The notes beneath the pieces are model-generated. The model did no database searches. It worked only from the letters and a program-made list of their open reading frames with translations, and was not told where the DNA came from. Both the position numbers and the translations under genes were made by a program. Of a stretch of 64,000 nt of DNA, positions 47,251 through 58,556 are shown one piece after another (position 1 is the stretch's first letter; every line of letters begins with the position of its first letter). This stretch comes from Neptuniibacter marinus (GTDB lineage Bacteria; Pseudomonadota; Gammaproteobacteria; Pseudomonadales; Balneatricaceae): the NCBI RefSeq assembly GCF_001597725.1, contig NZ_LUTR01000002.1, positions 124,001 through 188,000 on the forward strand, given 5' to 3'.

Positions 47251-47514
47251 GTGGCAAATTCCGCAGGATCTCGTAAACGTGCTCGCCAGGCAGAGAAGCG
47301 TCGCCAGCATAACGCTAGCCTGCGTTCCATGGTACGTACCTACATCAAAAAAGTTCAAGTAGCTATTGAAGCTGGCGACAAAGCAGCAGCAGAAGCAGCA
47401 TTTAAAACTGCACAGCCTATCTTGGACGGTTCTGTAAACAAAGGCATCTTCCATAAAAACAAGATCGCCCGCACTAAGAGCCGTATGGTAAAACAGATCG
47501 TTGGTATCGCTTAA
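47251..47514 (+). CDS. rpsT: Small ribosomal subunit protein S20
   Basis: S20 binds 16S rRNA early in 30S assembly. The 87 residues are basic and helical and match the family ([45 protein letters not shown]). It starts with GTG, preceded by AAGGAG at the right distance; E. coli rpsT also uses a non-AUG start linked to autoregulation. It is monocistronic between a good promoter and a strong terminator. Confidence 0.97.
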   Translation: MANSAGSRKRARQAEKRRQHNASLRSMVRTYIKKVQVAIEAGDKAAAEAAFKTAQPILDGSVNKGIFHKNKIARTKSRMVKQIVGIA

Positions 47515-47533
47515 TTTAAGCAATTCCAACATT

Positions 47534-47562
47534 AAAAAAACCGGCATATGCCGGTTTTTTTA
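47534..47562. terminator. Bidirectional terminator between rpsT and proB
   Basis: AAAAAACCGGCAT and its complement ATGCCGGTTTTTT form a nearly loop-less perfect stem with A and T tracts on both sides, serving the convergent rpsT and proB genes. Confidence 0.93.
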
Positions 47563-47572
47563 TATCTAAAAT

Positions 47573-48697
47573 TTAAGCCAACACCAAGTTATCGCGATGC
47601 ACTAACTCCTCTTCACCCATAAACCCTAAAATCGATTCGATTTCACGACTAGGTTTACCGATAATCCTCTCAGCATCTTCTAAACCATAGTTAACTAAAC
47701 CACGCGCTACAATCCTACCCAGCTCATCACTAATAATGACCATCTCTCCACGAGAGAAATCACCACTCACACTACGCACACCCGCAGGCAACAAGCTTTT
47801 ACCACGCTCTTTTAATGCTTTTACAGCTCCCTCATCTAACACAAGATTACCTCGTGCCTGAAGATGGCCTGCGATCCACTGCTTACGAGCCACAACTGGA
47901 CTTTGCTCTGGCACCAACAAGGTCCCTATAGATTCAGCATCCCGTATCCGCAGCAGCACATTCTCTTCTCGACCACTCGCAATAACTGTTACCGCCCCTG
48001 AGCGCGCTGCAAGCTTCGCTGCACGCACTTTGGTTGCCATACCGCCACGACCCAACTTTCCGCCATCACCAGCCATAGCCACCAATGCGTCGTCCTCAGT
48101 ACGTGCTTCCGAAATCAATGTTGCGGTTAGATCCTGACGCGGATCAGCGGTAAATAAGCCCTGTTGATCTGTCAAAAGAATCAACGCATCCGCTTCAACC
48201 AAATTAGCAACCAACGCACCTAAGGTATCATTGTCACCAAAACGAATCTCTTTGGTGACAACCGTATCGTTTTCATTAACAACCGGAACAACCCCCATAC
48301 CCAACAAAGCACGTAACGTAGCCTGCGCATTAAGGTAGCGCTTGCGATTTGAATGGTCTTCATGGGTTAGGAGTATTTGTGCAGTATGAGTGTCGTGACG
48401 CCGAAAATTAGTCTCATAGGCCTGCACCAACCCCATCTGACCCACCGCCGCTGCCGCCTGCAGTTTGTACACCTCCTGCGGCCGATCACTCCAACCCAAG
48501 CGTGTCATCCCTTCAGCAACAGAGCCAGATGAAACCAAAACAACTTCTATACCCGATCGCTTCAACGCAGCAATCTGATCAACCCAGCGTGCAATCGCCG
48601 CAAGATCAAGGCCTTGACCATCATTCGTTAGTAGCGCACTACCAATTTTTACAACCCAGCGCTTACTGCGCTTAAGCTTTTCCCTACCCAACGACAC
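47573..48697 (-). CDS. proB: Glutamate 5-kinase
   Basis: ProB phosphorylates glutamate in the first step of proline synthesis and is inhibited by proline in the family. The 374 residues (E. coli 367) have the amino acid kinase domain ([70 protein letters not shown]) and a C-terminal PUA domain ([23 protein letters not shown]). It follows obgE by 55 nt, the Pseudomonas arrangement; proA is not in the window. Confidence 0.97.
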   Translation of the reverse strand: MSLGREKLKRSKRWVVKIGSALLTNDGQGLDLAAIARWVDQIAALKRSGIEVVLVSSGSVAEGMTRLGWSDRPQEVYKLQAAAAVGQMGLVQAYETNFRRHDTHTAQILLTHEDHSNRKRYLNAQATLRALLGMGVVPVVNENDTVVTKEIRFGDNDTLGALVANLVEADALILLTDQQGLFTADPRQDLTATLISEARTEDDALVAMAGDGGKLGRGGMATKVRAAKLAARSGAVTVIASGREENVLLRIRDAESIGTLLVPEQSPVVARKQWIAGHLQARGNLVLDEGAVKALKERGKSLLPAGVRSVSGDFSRGEMVIISDELGRIVARGLVNYGLEDAERIIGKPSREIESILGFMGEEELVHRDNLVLA

Positions 48698-48752
48698 TTA
48701 ACCACCCCGACTTTTATCTACAGCCGCAAAAACACCGAGCATTTAGGTTTTT

Positions 48753-49967
<1,215 letters not shown>

Positions 49968-50060
49968 TTATCACTAGGATAATCTACAATTAAGCCCTGC
50001 CTTTATTCTCAAGACTCAGCGGTAGATACCCTAAATTTTATAAAAAAACATCATAAACAA

Positions 50061-50090
50061 AAAAGCTCCGCCATAGCGGAGCTTTTTAAA
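50061..50090 (-). terminator. Rho-independent terminator of rplU-rpmA
   Basis: AAAAGCTCCG (50061-50070) pairs with CGGAGCTTTT (50077-50086) around CCATAG; A and T tracts flank it on both strands. Confidence 0.93.
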
Positions 50091-50106
50091 AAGCAAAAAC
50101 CCTTAC

Positions 50107-50364
50107 TTACGCATCTACAACAGAGATGTATTTGCGTTTTTGTGGGCCTTTAACTTCAAATTTAACAACGCCATCTGCTTTCGCAAACAATGTGTGGTCT
50201 TTACCACAACCTACGTTCGCACCTGCATGGAATTTAGTTCCACGCTGACGAATAAGGATGTTTCCAGCAATTACAGTTTGTCCGCCGAAACGCTTGACAC
50301 CAAGTCGTTTCGACTCGGAATCGCGACCGTTCTTAGTAGAACCACCAGCTTTCTTATGAGCCAT
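50107..50364 (-). CDS. rpmA: Large ribosomal subunit protein L27
   Basis: L27 reaches the peptidyl transferase centre. The 85 residues start [29 protein letters not shown] and contain [15 protein letters not shown], the full family pattern. No N-terminal cleavable extension of the Firmicutes type is present. It is coupled with rplU, 26 nt upstream. Confidence 0.98.
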   Translation of the reverse strand: MAHKKAGGSTKNGRDSESKRLGVKRFGGQTVIAGNILIRQRGTKFHAGANVGCGKDHTLFAKADGVVKFEVKGPQKRKYISVVDA

Positions 50365-50390
50365 CTATCTGTCTCCCAGATCGGTTATAG

Positions 50391-50702
50391 TTAGGCAGAA
50401 ATGCCAGTAATTTTAACTTCAGTAAACCACTGACGGTGGCCCTGACGTTTCATGTGATGCTTACGACGCTTGAACTTGATGATCTCAACTTTCTTAGCGC
50501 GGCCATGCTGAACAACTTCAGCAGTCACTTTAGCACCTTCTACAACAGGCGCGCCGATTTTTAAATCGTCGCCATTGCCTACTAATAGAACACGATCAAA
50601 ATCTACATTTGATCCTGCATCTACTGGCAGCTTTTCCAGTTTAAGGGTTTCACCTTCCTGGACACGGTACTGTTTACCACCGCTTACGATTACTGCGTAC
50701 AT
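50391..50702 (-). CDS. rplU: Large ribosomal subunit protein L21
   Basis: L21 binds 23S rRNA. The 103 residues (same as E. coli) show [25 protein letters not shown] and the RNA-binding end [26 protein letters not shown]. It is the first gene of the rplU-rpmA operon, with a sigma-70 promoter near 50805-50833 and a leader of about 95 nt. It is divergent from ispB. Confidence 0.98.
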   Translation of the reverse strand: MYAVIVSGGKQYRVQEGETLKLEKLPVDAGSNVDFDRVLLVGNGDDLKIGAPVVEGAKVTAEVVQHGRAKKVEIIKFKRRKHHMKRQGHRQWFTEVKITGISA

Positions 50703-50804
50703 GTCTTTCTCCGTTTATTGCCCAACCAGCTACTATGAAAAAGGCCTACTTCTAATGGATACACCATATGGTAGGGAGCCATTTTGGATGGGTCAGGGCG
50801 CGCG

Positions 50805-50833
50805 ATTATAATTCAAACAGAAAACAGACACAA
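50805..50833 (-). promoter_or_regulatory. Sigma-70 promoter of rplU-rpmA
   Basis: On the minus strand TTGTGT (50833-50828) is 17 bases from a perfect TATAAT (50810-50805). Confidence 0.7.
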
Positions 50834-50917
50834 GCAGGAATCTACCGTAAAAGCCAATCCATACCGCAAACACCATGTCGTCAAAATCAATACAGCAAAG
50901 GTTTACTGGAGCATTTC

Positions 50918-50958
50918 TTGACAGTATCCGGCCCGCCCCCTAGCATTCGCGCTATAAT
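50918..50958 (+). promoter_or_regulatory. Promoter region of ispB
   Basis: A perfect TTGACA (50918-50923) is 17 bases from TAGCAT (50941-50946). A perfect TATAAT (50953-50958) also occurs but is 29 bases from that -35. One or both could start the ispB transcript. Confidence 0.55.
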
Positions 50959-50992
50959 TCCAATATTCGCCAAGTAAGTAGCAGCCAATATT

Positions 50993-51961
50993 ATGCAGCC
51001 ACACCAACTCAATCCAGCCATTGAACCACAATTTGAAGCCGTTAATGATTTTATTATCAACCACTTAGGTTCCAATGTGCCGTTGGTGGAAAAAATTGGC
51101 CACTATATAGTCGAAAGTGGCGGAAAAAGAATTCGCCCACTGCTCGTTTTGTTAGCCGCTAATGCTGCAGGCTATCAAGGCACGGCTCACATATCTCTGG
51201 CCGCGATAATTGAATTTATCCACACTGCAACACTACTCCATGATGATGTTGTAGATAATTCTGATTTACGCCGAGGCAAAGACACCGCAAACGCAAAATG
51301 GGGCAACGCTCCTAGCGTTTTAGTGGGTGACTTTCTTTACTCTCGCGCTTTTCAAATACTGGTTGATATAGGCTCAATGGAGATCATGTCAGTTATCTCT
51401 AATGCAACCAACGTCATTGCTGAGGGCGAAGTATTACAGTTACTCAACACTAAAAATCCTGACACAACCGAAGAAGCCTATATGCAGGTCATCCTCGGAA
51501 AAACTGCCATGCTATTTGAGGCAGCAACTGAAGCGGGTGCCATTCTAGCCGAAAGCACGACTGATGAACGTGAAGCATTACGCTTATATGGGCTCCATTT
51601 AGGCATAGCCTTCCAGCTTATTGATGATGTCATGGATTACCTATCCACAGCAGAAGAGATGGGAAAAAATGTTGGGGATGATCTAGCCGAGGGAAAAGCA
51701 ACTCTACCTCTTATTCATGCCATGCGTGCAGGCTCGGAAGAACAGCGGCTCTTAGTTCGCCAAGCGATCCGCAAAGGCGGCCTAGACGATTTACAACCCA
51801 TCATGAATATCGTCAAAGAGACTGGCGCCATAGAATACACTCAAGAAAAAGCTCAAACTGAAGTAGACGCCGCAATTGACGCCTTATCAGCTTTGCCTGA
51901 CAGCTCATTTAAGGAAACGCTTATTCAATTAGCTAATATAGCTGTTAAGCGGAAAAACTAA
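50993..51961 (+). CDS. ispB: Octaprenyl diphosphate synthase (polyprenyl synthetase)
   Basis: IspB makes the long isoprenoid side chain of ubiquinone. The 322 residues (E. coli 323) have both aspartate-rich motifs of trans-prenyltransferases: LHDDVVDNSDLRRG and QLIDDVMDY, plus GGKRIRPLLVLLAA. The exact chain length is not readable. It is divergent from rplU, the arrangement in most gammaproteobacteria. Its TAA overlaps the stop of the convergent tpm gene. Confidence 0.96.
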   Translation: MQPHQLNPAIEPQFEAVNDFIINHLGSNVPLVEKIGHYIVESGGKRIRPLLVLLAANAAGYQGTAHISLAAIIEFIHTATLLHDDVVDNSDLRRGKDTANAKWGNAPSVLVGDFLYSRAFQILVDIGSMEIMSVISNATNVIAEGEVLQLLNTKNPDTTEEAYMQVILGKTAMLFEAATEAGAILAESTTDEREALRLYGLHLGIAFQLIDDVMDYLSTAEEMGKNVGDDLAEGKATLPLIHAMRAGSEEQRLLVRQAIRKGGLDDLQPIMNIVKETGAIEYTQEKAQTEVDAAIDALSALPDSSFKETLIQLANIAVKRKN

Positions 51962-52596
51962 TTAGTTGCCTTATCGGATAACAACCAAACCACCTCGGTA
52001 CGCCCAGCATCCTTAGGATCAGTTGGGCGCTCTTCATGCAACCGATTTATATGAAATCGAGGAGCAAAGAGCTCATTTATCTCGTTCGCAGGCACATTAA
52101 AAGGCGGGCCTTGTTCACCCTCAAACTCCAAAGTAATTAGTAAGATTTTTACCCCAGCCGGCAAAATATCCAATAACCGTTGCACATAGCGTAATCGCAT
52201 CTCTTTTGGCAACGCAATTAAAGCAGCCCGATCATAAACAGCAGAAACTTTCGCCAATTCATCTGCAGTTAGTCTAAAAAAATCACCACATAACAGTCTG
52301 ATGCTATCCACTTCTCTAACTGAAAAAGCCCCATGAGGGTAAGCTTCAATATCAATACCGTTTTCTGAAAAAAAACCAGTACAGGCAGTCTCACTGATTT
52401 CAACACCTAAAACACTGCAATCTTGCTCTCGCAACCACAGCATATCTAAACTTTTTCCGCATAAAGGCACAAAAACCTGCTCAAAATCGGCCACATTCAG
52501 CCTTTCAAAAAACGTTTGTAGATATTTATTTACCTCTGGCTGATGAAAGCCAATACGCTGTTCAGCCCAGCGCTCATGCCAAAATTCGTGTTCCAT
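51958..52596 (-). CDS. tpm: Thiopurine/tellurite S-methyltransferase family protein
   Basis: Bacterial TPMT methylates thiopurines and, in Pseudomonas, selenium and tellurium oxyanions. The 212-residue protein begins EFWHERWAEQRIGFHQPEVNKYLQ and has FVPLCGKSLDMLWL (SAM-binding), VLGVEISE and YDRAALIALP, all characteristic of Tpm. Its stop codon overlaps that of ispB by four bases (51958-51961), with no room for a terminator between. It has no obvious Shine-Dalgarno sequence. Confidence 0.92.
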   Translation of the reverse strand: MEHEFWHERWAEQRIGFHQPEVNKYLQTFFERLNVADFEQVFVPLCGKSLDMLWLREQDCSVLGVEISETACTGFFSENGIDIEAYPHGAFSVREVDSIRLLCGDFFRLTADELAKVSAVYDRAALIALPKEMRLRYVQRLLDILPAGVKILLITLEFEGEQGPPFNVPANEINELFAPRFHINRLHEERPTDPKDAGRTEVVWLLSDKATN

Positions 52597-52723
52597 AGCT
52601 ACTTTTACACCTTAAGTCGCAAGCTTTTTACTCAATTAATATGACACAGATCGTGCCTCAAGCCGATCAAGTCTGTATAATCACGCGATATTTTTACTAT
52701 AACTTCCGGATAAACAGAAGCTA

Positions 52724-53239
52724 ATGACAAGACCTTCCTCTTTTAATCGCGACGAGCTGCTCTCTTGCGGCCACGGCGAGATGTTTGGACCAGGTAATGC
52801 ACGCCTTCCTGTTGGCAACATGCTAATGATGGATCGCATCCTGGAAATCACCGAAGATGGTGGAGAGTTCGGCAAAGGCGAAATTATCGCTGAACTGGAT
52901 ATAAACCCTGACCTTTGGTTCTTCGGCTGTCATTTTGAAGAAGATCCGGTTATGCCTGGTTGTCTAGGGCTAGACGCCATGTGGCAGATCGTTGGCTTTT
53001 TCCTAGGCTGGAAAGGCAACCCTGGTCGCGGTCGAGCACTAGGTTCAGGTGAAGTAAAATTCTTCGGCCAAGTGCTACCAACAGCGAAAAAGGTTACTTA
53101 TCGCATCCAACTGAAGCGTGTTATCGAACGTAAGTTGGTTATGGGTATTGCTGACGGCAGCATGTCAGTTGATGGCCGTGAAATCTACACCGCACAAAAC
53201 CTGCGGGTAGGTCTATTCACCTCTACTGACAATTTCTGA
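52724..53239 (+). CDS. fabA: 3-hydroxydecanoyl-ACP dehydratase/isomerase
   Basis: FabA introduces the cis double bond of unsaturated fatty acids by dehydrating 3-hydroxydecanoyl-ACP and isomerising the product. The 171 residues have the catalytic His70 ([14 protein letters not shown]) and Asp84 (LGLDAMWQ) exactly where E. coli has them. It is paired with fabB downstream, the usual FabA-FabB unit. A TATAAT at 52676-52681 is a possible -10; the -35 is poor. Confidence 0.98.
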   Translation: MTRPSSFNRDELLSCGHGEMFGPGNARLPVGNMLMMDRILEITEDGGEFGKGEIIAELDINPDLWFFGCHFEEDPVMPGCLGLDAMWQIVGFFLGWKGNPGRGRALGSGEVKFFGQVLPTAKKVTYRIQLKRVIERKLVMGIADGSMSVDGREIYTAQNLRVGLFTSTDNF

Positions 53240-53246
53240 TCAGAAT

Positions 53247-53268
53247 AGACCCTTAAATATAAGGGTCT
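53247..53268 (+). terminator. Hairpin between fabA and fabB
   Basis: AGACCCTTA (53247-53255) pairs perfectly with TAAGGGTCT (53260-53268) around AATA. The T tract comes several bases later, so termination may be partial, letting some transcription reach fabB. Confidence 0.6.
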
Positions 53269-53367
53269 TCTCCTATTTTTCGTCGAGTTTTTTAATAAAT
53301 CCGCTAGCCAAACGCTGCCGATTCACGGAAAATAAGTACCTCAATTTAGAATAAGAGAGAGAAGCAT

Positions 53368-54585
53368 ATGCGTCGCGTTGTTGTTACCGGTATGGGAATT
53401 GTTTCTTGTCTGGGTACAGACAAAGAAACTGTTCTGGAATCACTGCAGCAGGGTCGTTCTGGCATCAAGTTCCAGGAAGATTACAAAGAGCGCGGTTTCC
53501 GTAGCCAAGTGGCCGGCAGCATCGATATCGATTTCACTGATAAAATCGATCGCAAACTGCTACGCTTTATGGGTGATGCTGCAGCATACACTTACATTGC
53601 TATGCAAGAAGCTATAGCTGATGCAGACCTAAGCGAAGATCAAGTTTCCAATGAACGCACAGGCTTAATTGTAGGTTCTGGTGGTGCATCCGCTGACAAC
53701 ATTGTAGAGACAGCAGATATTACCCGCACTAAAGGCGTAAAACGTGTTGGCCCTTACCGTGTTACTCGCACAATGGGTTCAACCGTTTCAGCTTGCCTAG
53801 CAACACCTTTTAAAATTAAAGGCGTTAACTATTCAATTACCTCTGCATGCGCAACAAGCGCTCACTGTATAGGGAATGCCGTAGAGCAGATCCAACTAGG
53901 CAAACAAGATATGGTTTTTGCTGGCGGTGGTGAAGAACTACATTGGGTACAAACAGCAATGTTTGACGCAATGGGGGCTCTATCTAACAAATATAATGAA
54001 ACACCTGAAAAAGCATCACGCGCATACGACGCAAACCGTGATGGGTTTGTTATCTCTGGCGGCGCCGGCGTCCTCGTGGTTGAAGAGCTAGAACACGCTA
54101 AAGCACGCGGCGCTAAAATCTACGCTGAAATTGTTGGCTACGGTGCAACGTCTGACGGCTACGATATGGTTGCCCCTTCAGGTGAAGGTGCTGCACGCTG
54201 CATGAAGCAAGCTATGGCTACAGTTGATGGTGGCATTGATTACATCAATGCACATGGTACATCAACGCCTGCAGGCGACATGCAAGAACTCAAAGCGATG
54301 AAGGAAGCCTTTGGCAACAACATGCCAACAGTCACTTCAACTAAATCACTTTCCGGTCATTCTTTAGGTGCAGCTGGCGTTCAAGAAGCGATATACTCTC
54401 TGCTTATGCAAGAAAATAACTTTATCGCTGCATCCGCCAATATTGACGAGTTAGATGATGAAGCAAAAGGTCTACCGATTGCTGTTGAGAAACAGGATAA
54501 TGTTGACCTTAAGCGAGTAATGTCTAACAGCTTCGGCTTCGGTGGTACTAACGCTACATTGGTATTTGAAAAACTTGATAGCTAA
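53368..54585 (+). CDS. fabB: 3-oxoacyl-ACP synthase I (KAS I)
   Basis: FabB elongates unsaturated acyl-ACP after FabA. The 405 residues (E. coli 406) have the catalytic Cys161 ([11 protein letters not shown]) and two histidines in [11 protein letters not shown] and [12 protein letters not shown], with the C-terminal [21 protein letters not shown] lies before the ATG. A strong terminator ends it; the fabA-fabB gap has a weaker hairpin. Confidence 0.98.
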   Translation: MRRVVVTGMGIVSCLGTDKETVLESLQQGRSGIKFQEDYKERGFRSQVAGSIDIDFTDKIDRKLLRFMGDAAAYTYIAMQEAIADADLSEDQVSNERTGLIVGSGGASADNIVETADITRTKGVKRVGPYRVTRTMGSTVSACLATPFKIKGVNYSITSACATSAHCIGNAVEQIQLGKQDMVFAGGGEELHWVQTAMFDAMGALSNKYNETPEKASRAYDANRDGFVISGGAGVLVVEELEHAKARGAKIYAEIVGYGATSDGYDMVAPSGEGAARCMKQAMATVDGGIDYINAHGTSTPAGDMQELKAMKEAFGNNMPTVTSTKSLSGHSLGAAGVQEAIYSLLMQENNFIAASANIDELDDEAKGLPIAVEKQDNVDLKRVMSNSFGFGGTNATLVFEKLDS

Positions 54586-54600
54586 TTACATCAAGCATAA

Positions 54601-54626
54601 AAAAACCGCCATATGGCGGTTTTTTT
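54601..54626. terminator. Bidirectional terminator after fabB
   Basis: AAAAACCGCC and GGCGGTTTTT pair perfectly around ATAT with A and T tracts on each side; it serves fabB and the convergent plsC-like gene. Confidence 0.94.
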
Positions 54627-54650
54627 ATGCTTTAAAAACAGATGCACGGA

Positions 54651-55391
54651 TTAAACTAAATCTAACTCTTTCATATGCTTTTCAAGCCAATTCACTACAT
54701 CAGTATGCACTTCATCAACTGTCCGTCCTTCAACAGGAATAGGTTCACCTACATGCACCTGTACAACCCCTGGAGTTTTAGTGAAACTTTTGCCTGGCCA
54801 ATAAATACCTGCATTATGAATTATAGGTACGACAGGCACCCCTGCACTTAAGGCCAGCATAGCGCCACCTTTATTAAATTTTCCCATTTCCCCTACTGGA
54901 ACTCGTGTTCCTTGCGGAAATATCACAACCGGAATACCCTCTTCTAGACGCGACTTACCTTCAGTAAGCAGCTGTTTAAGCGCGCCTCTACGTTGTTTAC
55001 GATCAATCGCGATAGGCTTTAGCAACCCGAGAGCCCAACCAAAAAAGGGTATACTCAGGAGCTCTTTCTTTAACACTGCACACTGAGGTCGTACAAATGT
55101 TTGTAAAAACAGGGTTTCCCATTCACTAGAATGATTAGCTACAGCGACATAAGCTCCATCTTTAGGTAAGTGCTCACGACCTGTTATTTTTACATCTACA
55201 CCGCAGCAAATTCTCAACCAAAAGATATAAAAGTAGTTAATTAAGGTAATAAATTTAAAGCGCTGCTGAAAGTTAAGCACTGGACTAACAATTAGACTCA
55301 ACGAGGAGTGAATAATCGTTAGCGGATAAAAACCTAAATAGTAGATAGAGGCACGTATATATTGCAATACACTCGTTTTTTGCTCTGACAT
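54651..55391 (-). CDS. plsC: 1-acyl-sn-glycerol-3-phosphate acyltransferase (PlsC family)
   Basis: PlsC acylates lysophosphatidate to phosphatidate. The 246-residue protein has a membrane segment at about 13-40 and the acyltransferase block: NHSSEWETLFLQ (an HX4E in place of the common HX4D), FPQGTRVP (usually FPEGTR), and VPVVPIIHNAGIYWPGK. The HX4E form is known in some PlsC proteins, so it should be active. It begins one base after the moaD stop, at the end of the molybdenum cofactor cluster. Whether it is the main PlsC is not known. Confidence 0.88.
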   Translation of the reverse strand: MSEQKTSVLQYIRASIYYLGFYPLTIIHSSLSLIVSPVLNFQQRFKFITLINYFYIFWLRICCGVDVKITGREHLPKDGAYVAVANHSSEWETLFLQTFVRPQCAVLKKELLSIPFFGWALGLLKPIAIDRKQRRGALKQLLTEGKSRLEEGIPVVIFPQGTRVPVGEMGKFNKGGAMLALSAGVPVVPIIHNAGIYWPGKSFTKTPGVVQVHVGEPIPVEGRTVDEVHTDVVNWLEKHMKELDLV

Positions 55392-55392
55392 G

Positions 55393-55644
55393 TTAGCCCC
55401 CCGTTACCGGTGGGAAAAAGGCCACCTCATCATTATCTGAGACAGGCTGCAGAAGATTACACATCTCTAAATTAACCGCAGTCAATACCTGACCCTCTTT
55501 TAGTATTTTTTTCCATTGATCGCCATGTCGGTCCACCAACCTATCAATTACGCCGGCAACTGTAGCCTCCGCAGGTAGCTCTAACAGCTCCTGCTCAATA
55601 CCTAAACGTTCTCGCAAACTAGCAAAGTATAGAATTTTTATCAT
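55393..55644 (-). CDS. moaD: Molybdopterin synthase small subunit MoaD
   Basis: MoaD is the ubiquitin-like sulfur carrier that donates sulfur to cyclic pyranopterin. It ends with the essential Gly-Gly (PPVTGG). The ATG at 55644 gives 83 residues starting MIKILYFASLRERLG; it lies two bases after the moaC stop, and the open frame upstream runs inside moaC. The large subunit gene moaE, which normally follows, is not here; plsC follows instead. Confidence 0.95.
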   Translation of the reverse strand: MIKILYFASLRERLGIEQELLELPAEATVAGVIDRLVDRHGDQWKKILKEGQVLTAVNLEMCNLLQPVSDNDEVAFFPPVTGG

Positions 55645-55646
55645 TT

Positions 55647-56126
55647 CTACTTCTCTACCTTCCAATCACCGCTTTTACCACCCGACTTTGCAAGCACTTT
55701 TACAGAGCCAATAACCATCTCTTTATCAACAGCCTTGCACATATCATAGATCGTCAAACCCGCAACCGAAGCAGCAGTTAGTGCCTCCATCTCAGCACCA
55801 GTTTGCCCTGACAGCTTACAAGTTGCAGTGATTTCTACTAAATTACGTTCATAATTAGGTTGCAAATCCACAGCAACTTTACTCAACATCAAAGGGTGAC
55901 AGAGAGGTATAAGATCACTGGTTCTTTTCGCTGCCTGAATACCCGCGATACGTGCAACAGCTAACACATCGCCCTTTTTATGCCCTTTATCAACAATAAG
56001 TGCCAAAGTCTCTGGACGCATCTGGATTTCTGCATAAGCGACAGCTTCACGGAATGTAACCTGCTTTTCTGAGACGTCCACCATATTTGCATGACCTTGA
56101 TCATCCAAATGACTCAGCTTACTCAT
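55647..56126 (-). CDS. moaC: Cyclic pyranopterin monophosphate synthase MoaC
   Basis: MoaC completes cyclic pyranopterin monophosphate from the MoaA product. The 159 residues (E. coli 161) hold [55 protein letters not shown], the full family signature. AGGAG stands five bases before the ATG, within the end of the acyltransferase gene, so the two are cotranscribed. Confidence 0.97.
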   Translation of the reverse strand: MSKLSHLDDQGHANMVDVSEKQVTFREAVAYAEIQMRPETLALIVDKGHKKGDVLAVARIAGIQAAKRTSDLIPLCHPLMLSKVAVDLQPNYERNLVEITATCKLSGQTGAEMEALTAASVAGLTIYDMCKAVDKEMVIGSVKVLAKSGGKSGDWKVEK

Positions 56127-56128
56127 GT

Positions 56129-57238
56129 TTACTCCTGGATTTTTCTTTGATTAAACACGGGGTTAGCGTACATTTTTCGCAAAATATCTTCCGCGCCTTT
56201 AGCTGTATTATTCAATCGCTCCTCCAGCCCTTGTCGCGTCTCTTCTGTCACTTCACAATCTTCGCCCGCCGCTAACAAATTAGACGGATGCAAATAATAA
56301 TTAGAGATAATTTGGCGATCGATCTCTTCAGCTAATGCTTCAGGTGTTTCAAAGTCTCCCTCTATTGGATCACCAAACGCCACATGAACATGTCCTTTGT
56401 GGCCGGTAATCCCTCTCACAATGCTTTCAATATCTTCAAACTTAGATTTTTCATAATTTCCTTCCGCTTCTTTGGCATATAATTCATTTGCCTTCAGCGA
56501 ATCACAAGGATCATATTCATAAGAGATTGAGACTGGAATAATATTTAAGCGTTTAGCCTGTTCAGAGAAGCTTCTAACTTTACGGTGCGCCATATATAGC
56601 ATTTTTAAAATGGCGGGATCAGTTGTATCGTTACCATCTTTTGCGCGCCCCTCCCTCTGAGCCAGCCAAATAGAGTGACCGCTTTGAATACTATGATCAA
56701 TATAAGAGGATAACTGAGTTAAAGCCTTCATCATCTCACGGCCTGTTGCTGAGCGATTAACAATGAAGCTTTTGTTCAGGCGCATAATATCAGAGACATA
56801 AGGCTTACTGAGTAAGTTATCGCCTATTGCGATACGTACAGTATCCATTCCATACTGATAACGCACCCAGTTAACAAACGCTGGATCCATTGCGATATCA
56901 CGATGATTAGAGATAAAGAGATAGGAGTCTTCGGGATCAAATTGGTCAATCCCACTACAGGTTAGCTTAGTCGTACTACGAGCGATCATCTTTTTCATAT
57001 AATCACCCACCAGTGCCTGAAAATCAGCAACACTTTCCACATCACCCACTTTACGGGCAAGGGCAATTCGCACAAATGGCTTAAGTAACCAGCCTAAACG
57101 CTTAGACAGATTAGGAAACTGGTATCGCGTAACCGCTGAGATGAACTCATCATCATGTAATATATGAGTGAGGGCACCGGCTACTTCAGTATCGTTAAAT
57201 GGTCTTATATCTTTATACGGATCCTGCTGGTCTGTCAT
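56129..57238 (-). CDS. Glycerolipid acyltransferase-like protein
   Basis: The 369-residue protein has the acyltransferase signature in a form different from Pls[40 protein letters not shown] and [10 protein letters not shown]. This SNHRDI group is related to PlsB/PlsC acyltransferases and is often annotated as 1-acylglycerol-3-phosphate acyltransferase; its substrate is unproven. It has no clear membrane helix. It lies two bases before moaC and 89 bases after moeA, within the molybdenum cofactor gene run, which is unexpected for a lipid enzyme. Confidence 0.78.
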   Translation of the reverse strand: MTDQQDPYKDIRPFNDTEVAGALTHILHDDEFISAVTRYQFPNLSKRLGWLLKPFVRIALARKVGDVESVADFQALVGDYMKKMIARSTTKLTCSGIDQFDPEDSYLFISNHRDIAMDPAFVNWVRYQYGMDTVRIAIGDNLLSKPYVSDIMRLNKSFIVNRSATGREMMKALTQLSSYIDHSIQSGHSIWLAQREGRAKDGNDTTDPAILKMLYMAHRKVRSFSEQAKRLNIIPVSISYEYDPCDSLKANELYAKEAEGNYEKSKFEDIESIVRGITGHKGHVHVAFGDPIEGDFETPEALAEEIDRQIISNYYLHPSNLLAAGEDCEVTEETRQGLEERLNNTAKGAEDILRKMYANPVFNQRKIQE

Positions 57239-57327
57239 GTGTTCCTCAGCACTGCGCTTAATGAAGCGCCATATTTTACAGTTTTCCCATCGACTCTGCA
57301 GGAAAATTAAGTAATGCCCACAATAAA

Positions 57328-58545
57328 CTAAGTCAGTAATTCTGAGAAAGAAATAAAACCAATACTATCGTCTATTTGAACCCGTGTATTCGGCGGTACA
57401 ACCGCTAAACCGTGAGCCCAGCTTGCTGACGCTAAAACGCCTGAGCTCTGATTCACGTGCGGGATCAGTTTTCCATCCTCGAAACGCACTCGGAGATATT
57501 CTTGACGCTGAATCGCTCTATCCCGGACAAAACCGGAGGGCACAGAAAGCATTATAGGTGATTGATAAGCCGCTCCCTGTAATCCAAGTAGACAGGGCCT
57601 AGCTAATAGACAGAATGTAATTAAGGTAGAGGTAGGATTACCCGGTAACCCTATAAAGGGAGTGTCTTTTACTCGGCCATAAGCAACCGGCTTACCGGGC
57701 TTGATACGTATTTTCCACATATCAAGTTCACCTAAGGCTTCAATACAACCTTTAACATGATCCTCTTCACCAACAGAGACGCCTCCCGTACTTACAATGG
57801 CATCCGCTATATTTGCTGCTCGTTCGAGTGCTTCTAATGTCGCTTCTCGTGTGTCCGCAATACAGCCTAAATCGACCACGTCCATACCTAGGCTTTGCAG
57901 CAAGCCGGTAAGAATATATCGATTAGAGTTATAAATTTGCCCTGAAGCTAAAGGCGAACCAGGCTCTACCAACTCATCTCCGGTGGACAAAATAGCCACT
58001 TTTAAGCGCTTATAAACATTAACCTCGGCTAAACCCACTGAGGCTAAAACACCGAGATCAGCAGGTTGTAAACGAACACCCTCTGCCAAAATAGAATCGC
58101 CAGTTTTTATATCTTGCCCTTCTCGGCGAATATTACTCCCAACAGAGACCCCTTCAGGAAACACCGCAACATCACCGTCGAGCGTAACATTCTCTTGCAT
58201 CACAACAGTATTGGCTCCAGCAGGTATTTCCGCACCCGTAAAAATGCGAGCACAACTTCCCGGCTTTATAGGCTGAGGAGATGAACCAGCAGGAATCCGT
58301 TGGCTGACCACCAGCCGAGTAACCCCATCTGTGAGATCTGCCGTATTCAGTGCATAACCATCCATGCCACTATTGTCTGCAGGTGGTACTGATACTGAAG
58401 CTATAGGTGATTCTGCAAGTACACGGCCCAATGCTTCCGTGATGGTAATAGTTTCAACGCCCGCTATTGGTTTGGAATTTTCAATCAAGCGCTCTAATGC
58501 GGTTTCAATAGGTAGTAAACCTGATTGTGTATCACAACTATTCAT
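57328..58545 (-). CDS. moeA: Molybdopterin molybdenumtransferase MoeA
   Basis: MoeA inserts molybdate into adenylated molybdopterin. The 405 residues (E. coli 411) include PADNSGMDGYALN, RIFTGAEIPAGANTVVMQE, ILSTGDELVEPG, the MoCF domain (GGVSVGEEDHVK) and GLPGNPTSTLITF. It follows moaB by 11 bases in the same direction and belongs to the same operon. Confidence 0.97.
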   Translation of the reverse strand: MNSCDTQSGLLPIETALERLIENSKPIAGVETITITEALGRVLAESPIASVSVPPADNSGMDGYALNTADLTDGVTRLVVSQRIPAGSSPQPIKPGSCARIFTGAEIPAGANTVVMQENVTLDGDVAVFPEGVSVGSNIRREGQDIKTGDSILAEGVRLQPADLGVLASVGLAEVNVYKRLKVAILSTGDELVEPGSPLASGQIYNSNRYILTGLLQSLGMDVVDLGCIADTREATLEALERAANIADAIVSTGGVSVGEEDHVKGCIEALGELDMWKIRIKPGKPVAYGRVKDTPFIGLPGNPTSTLITFCLLARPCLLGLQGAAYQSPIMLSVPSGFVRDRAIQRQEYLRVRFEDGKLIPHVNQSSGVLASASWAHGLAVVPPNTRVQIDDSIGFISFSELLT

Positions 58546-58556
58546 ACCCTCACCAC

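Noticed and set aside
54651-55391. Inactive PlsC because the HX4D motif reads HX4E and FPEGTR reads FPQGTR
   Set aside because: HX4E is known in active PlsC proteins and the rest of the fold is intact, so I keep it as a functional gene.
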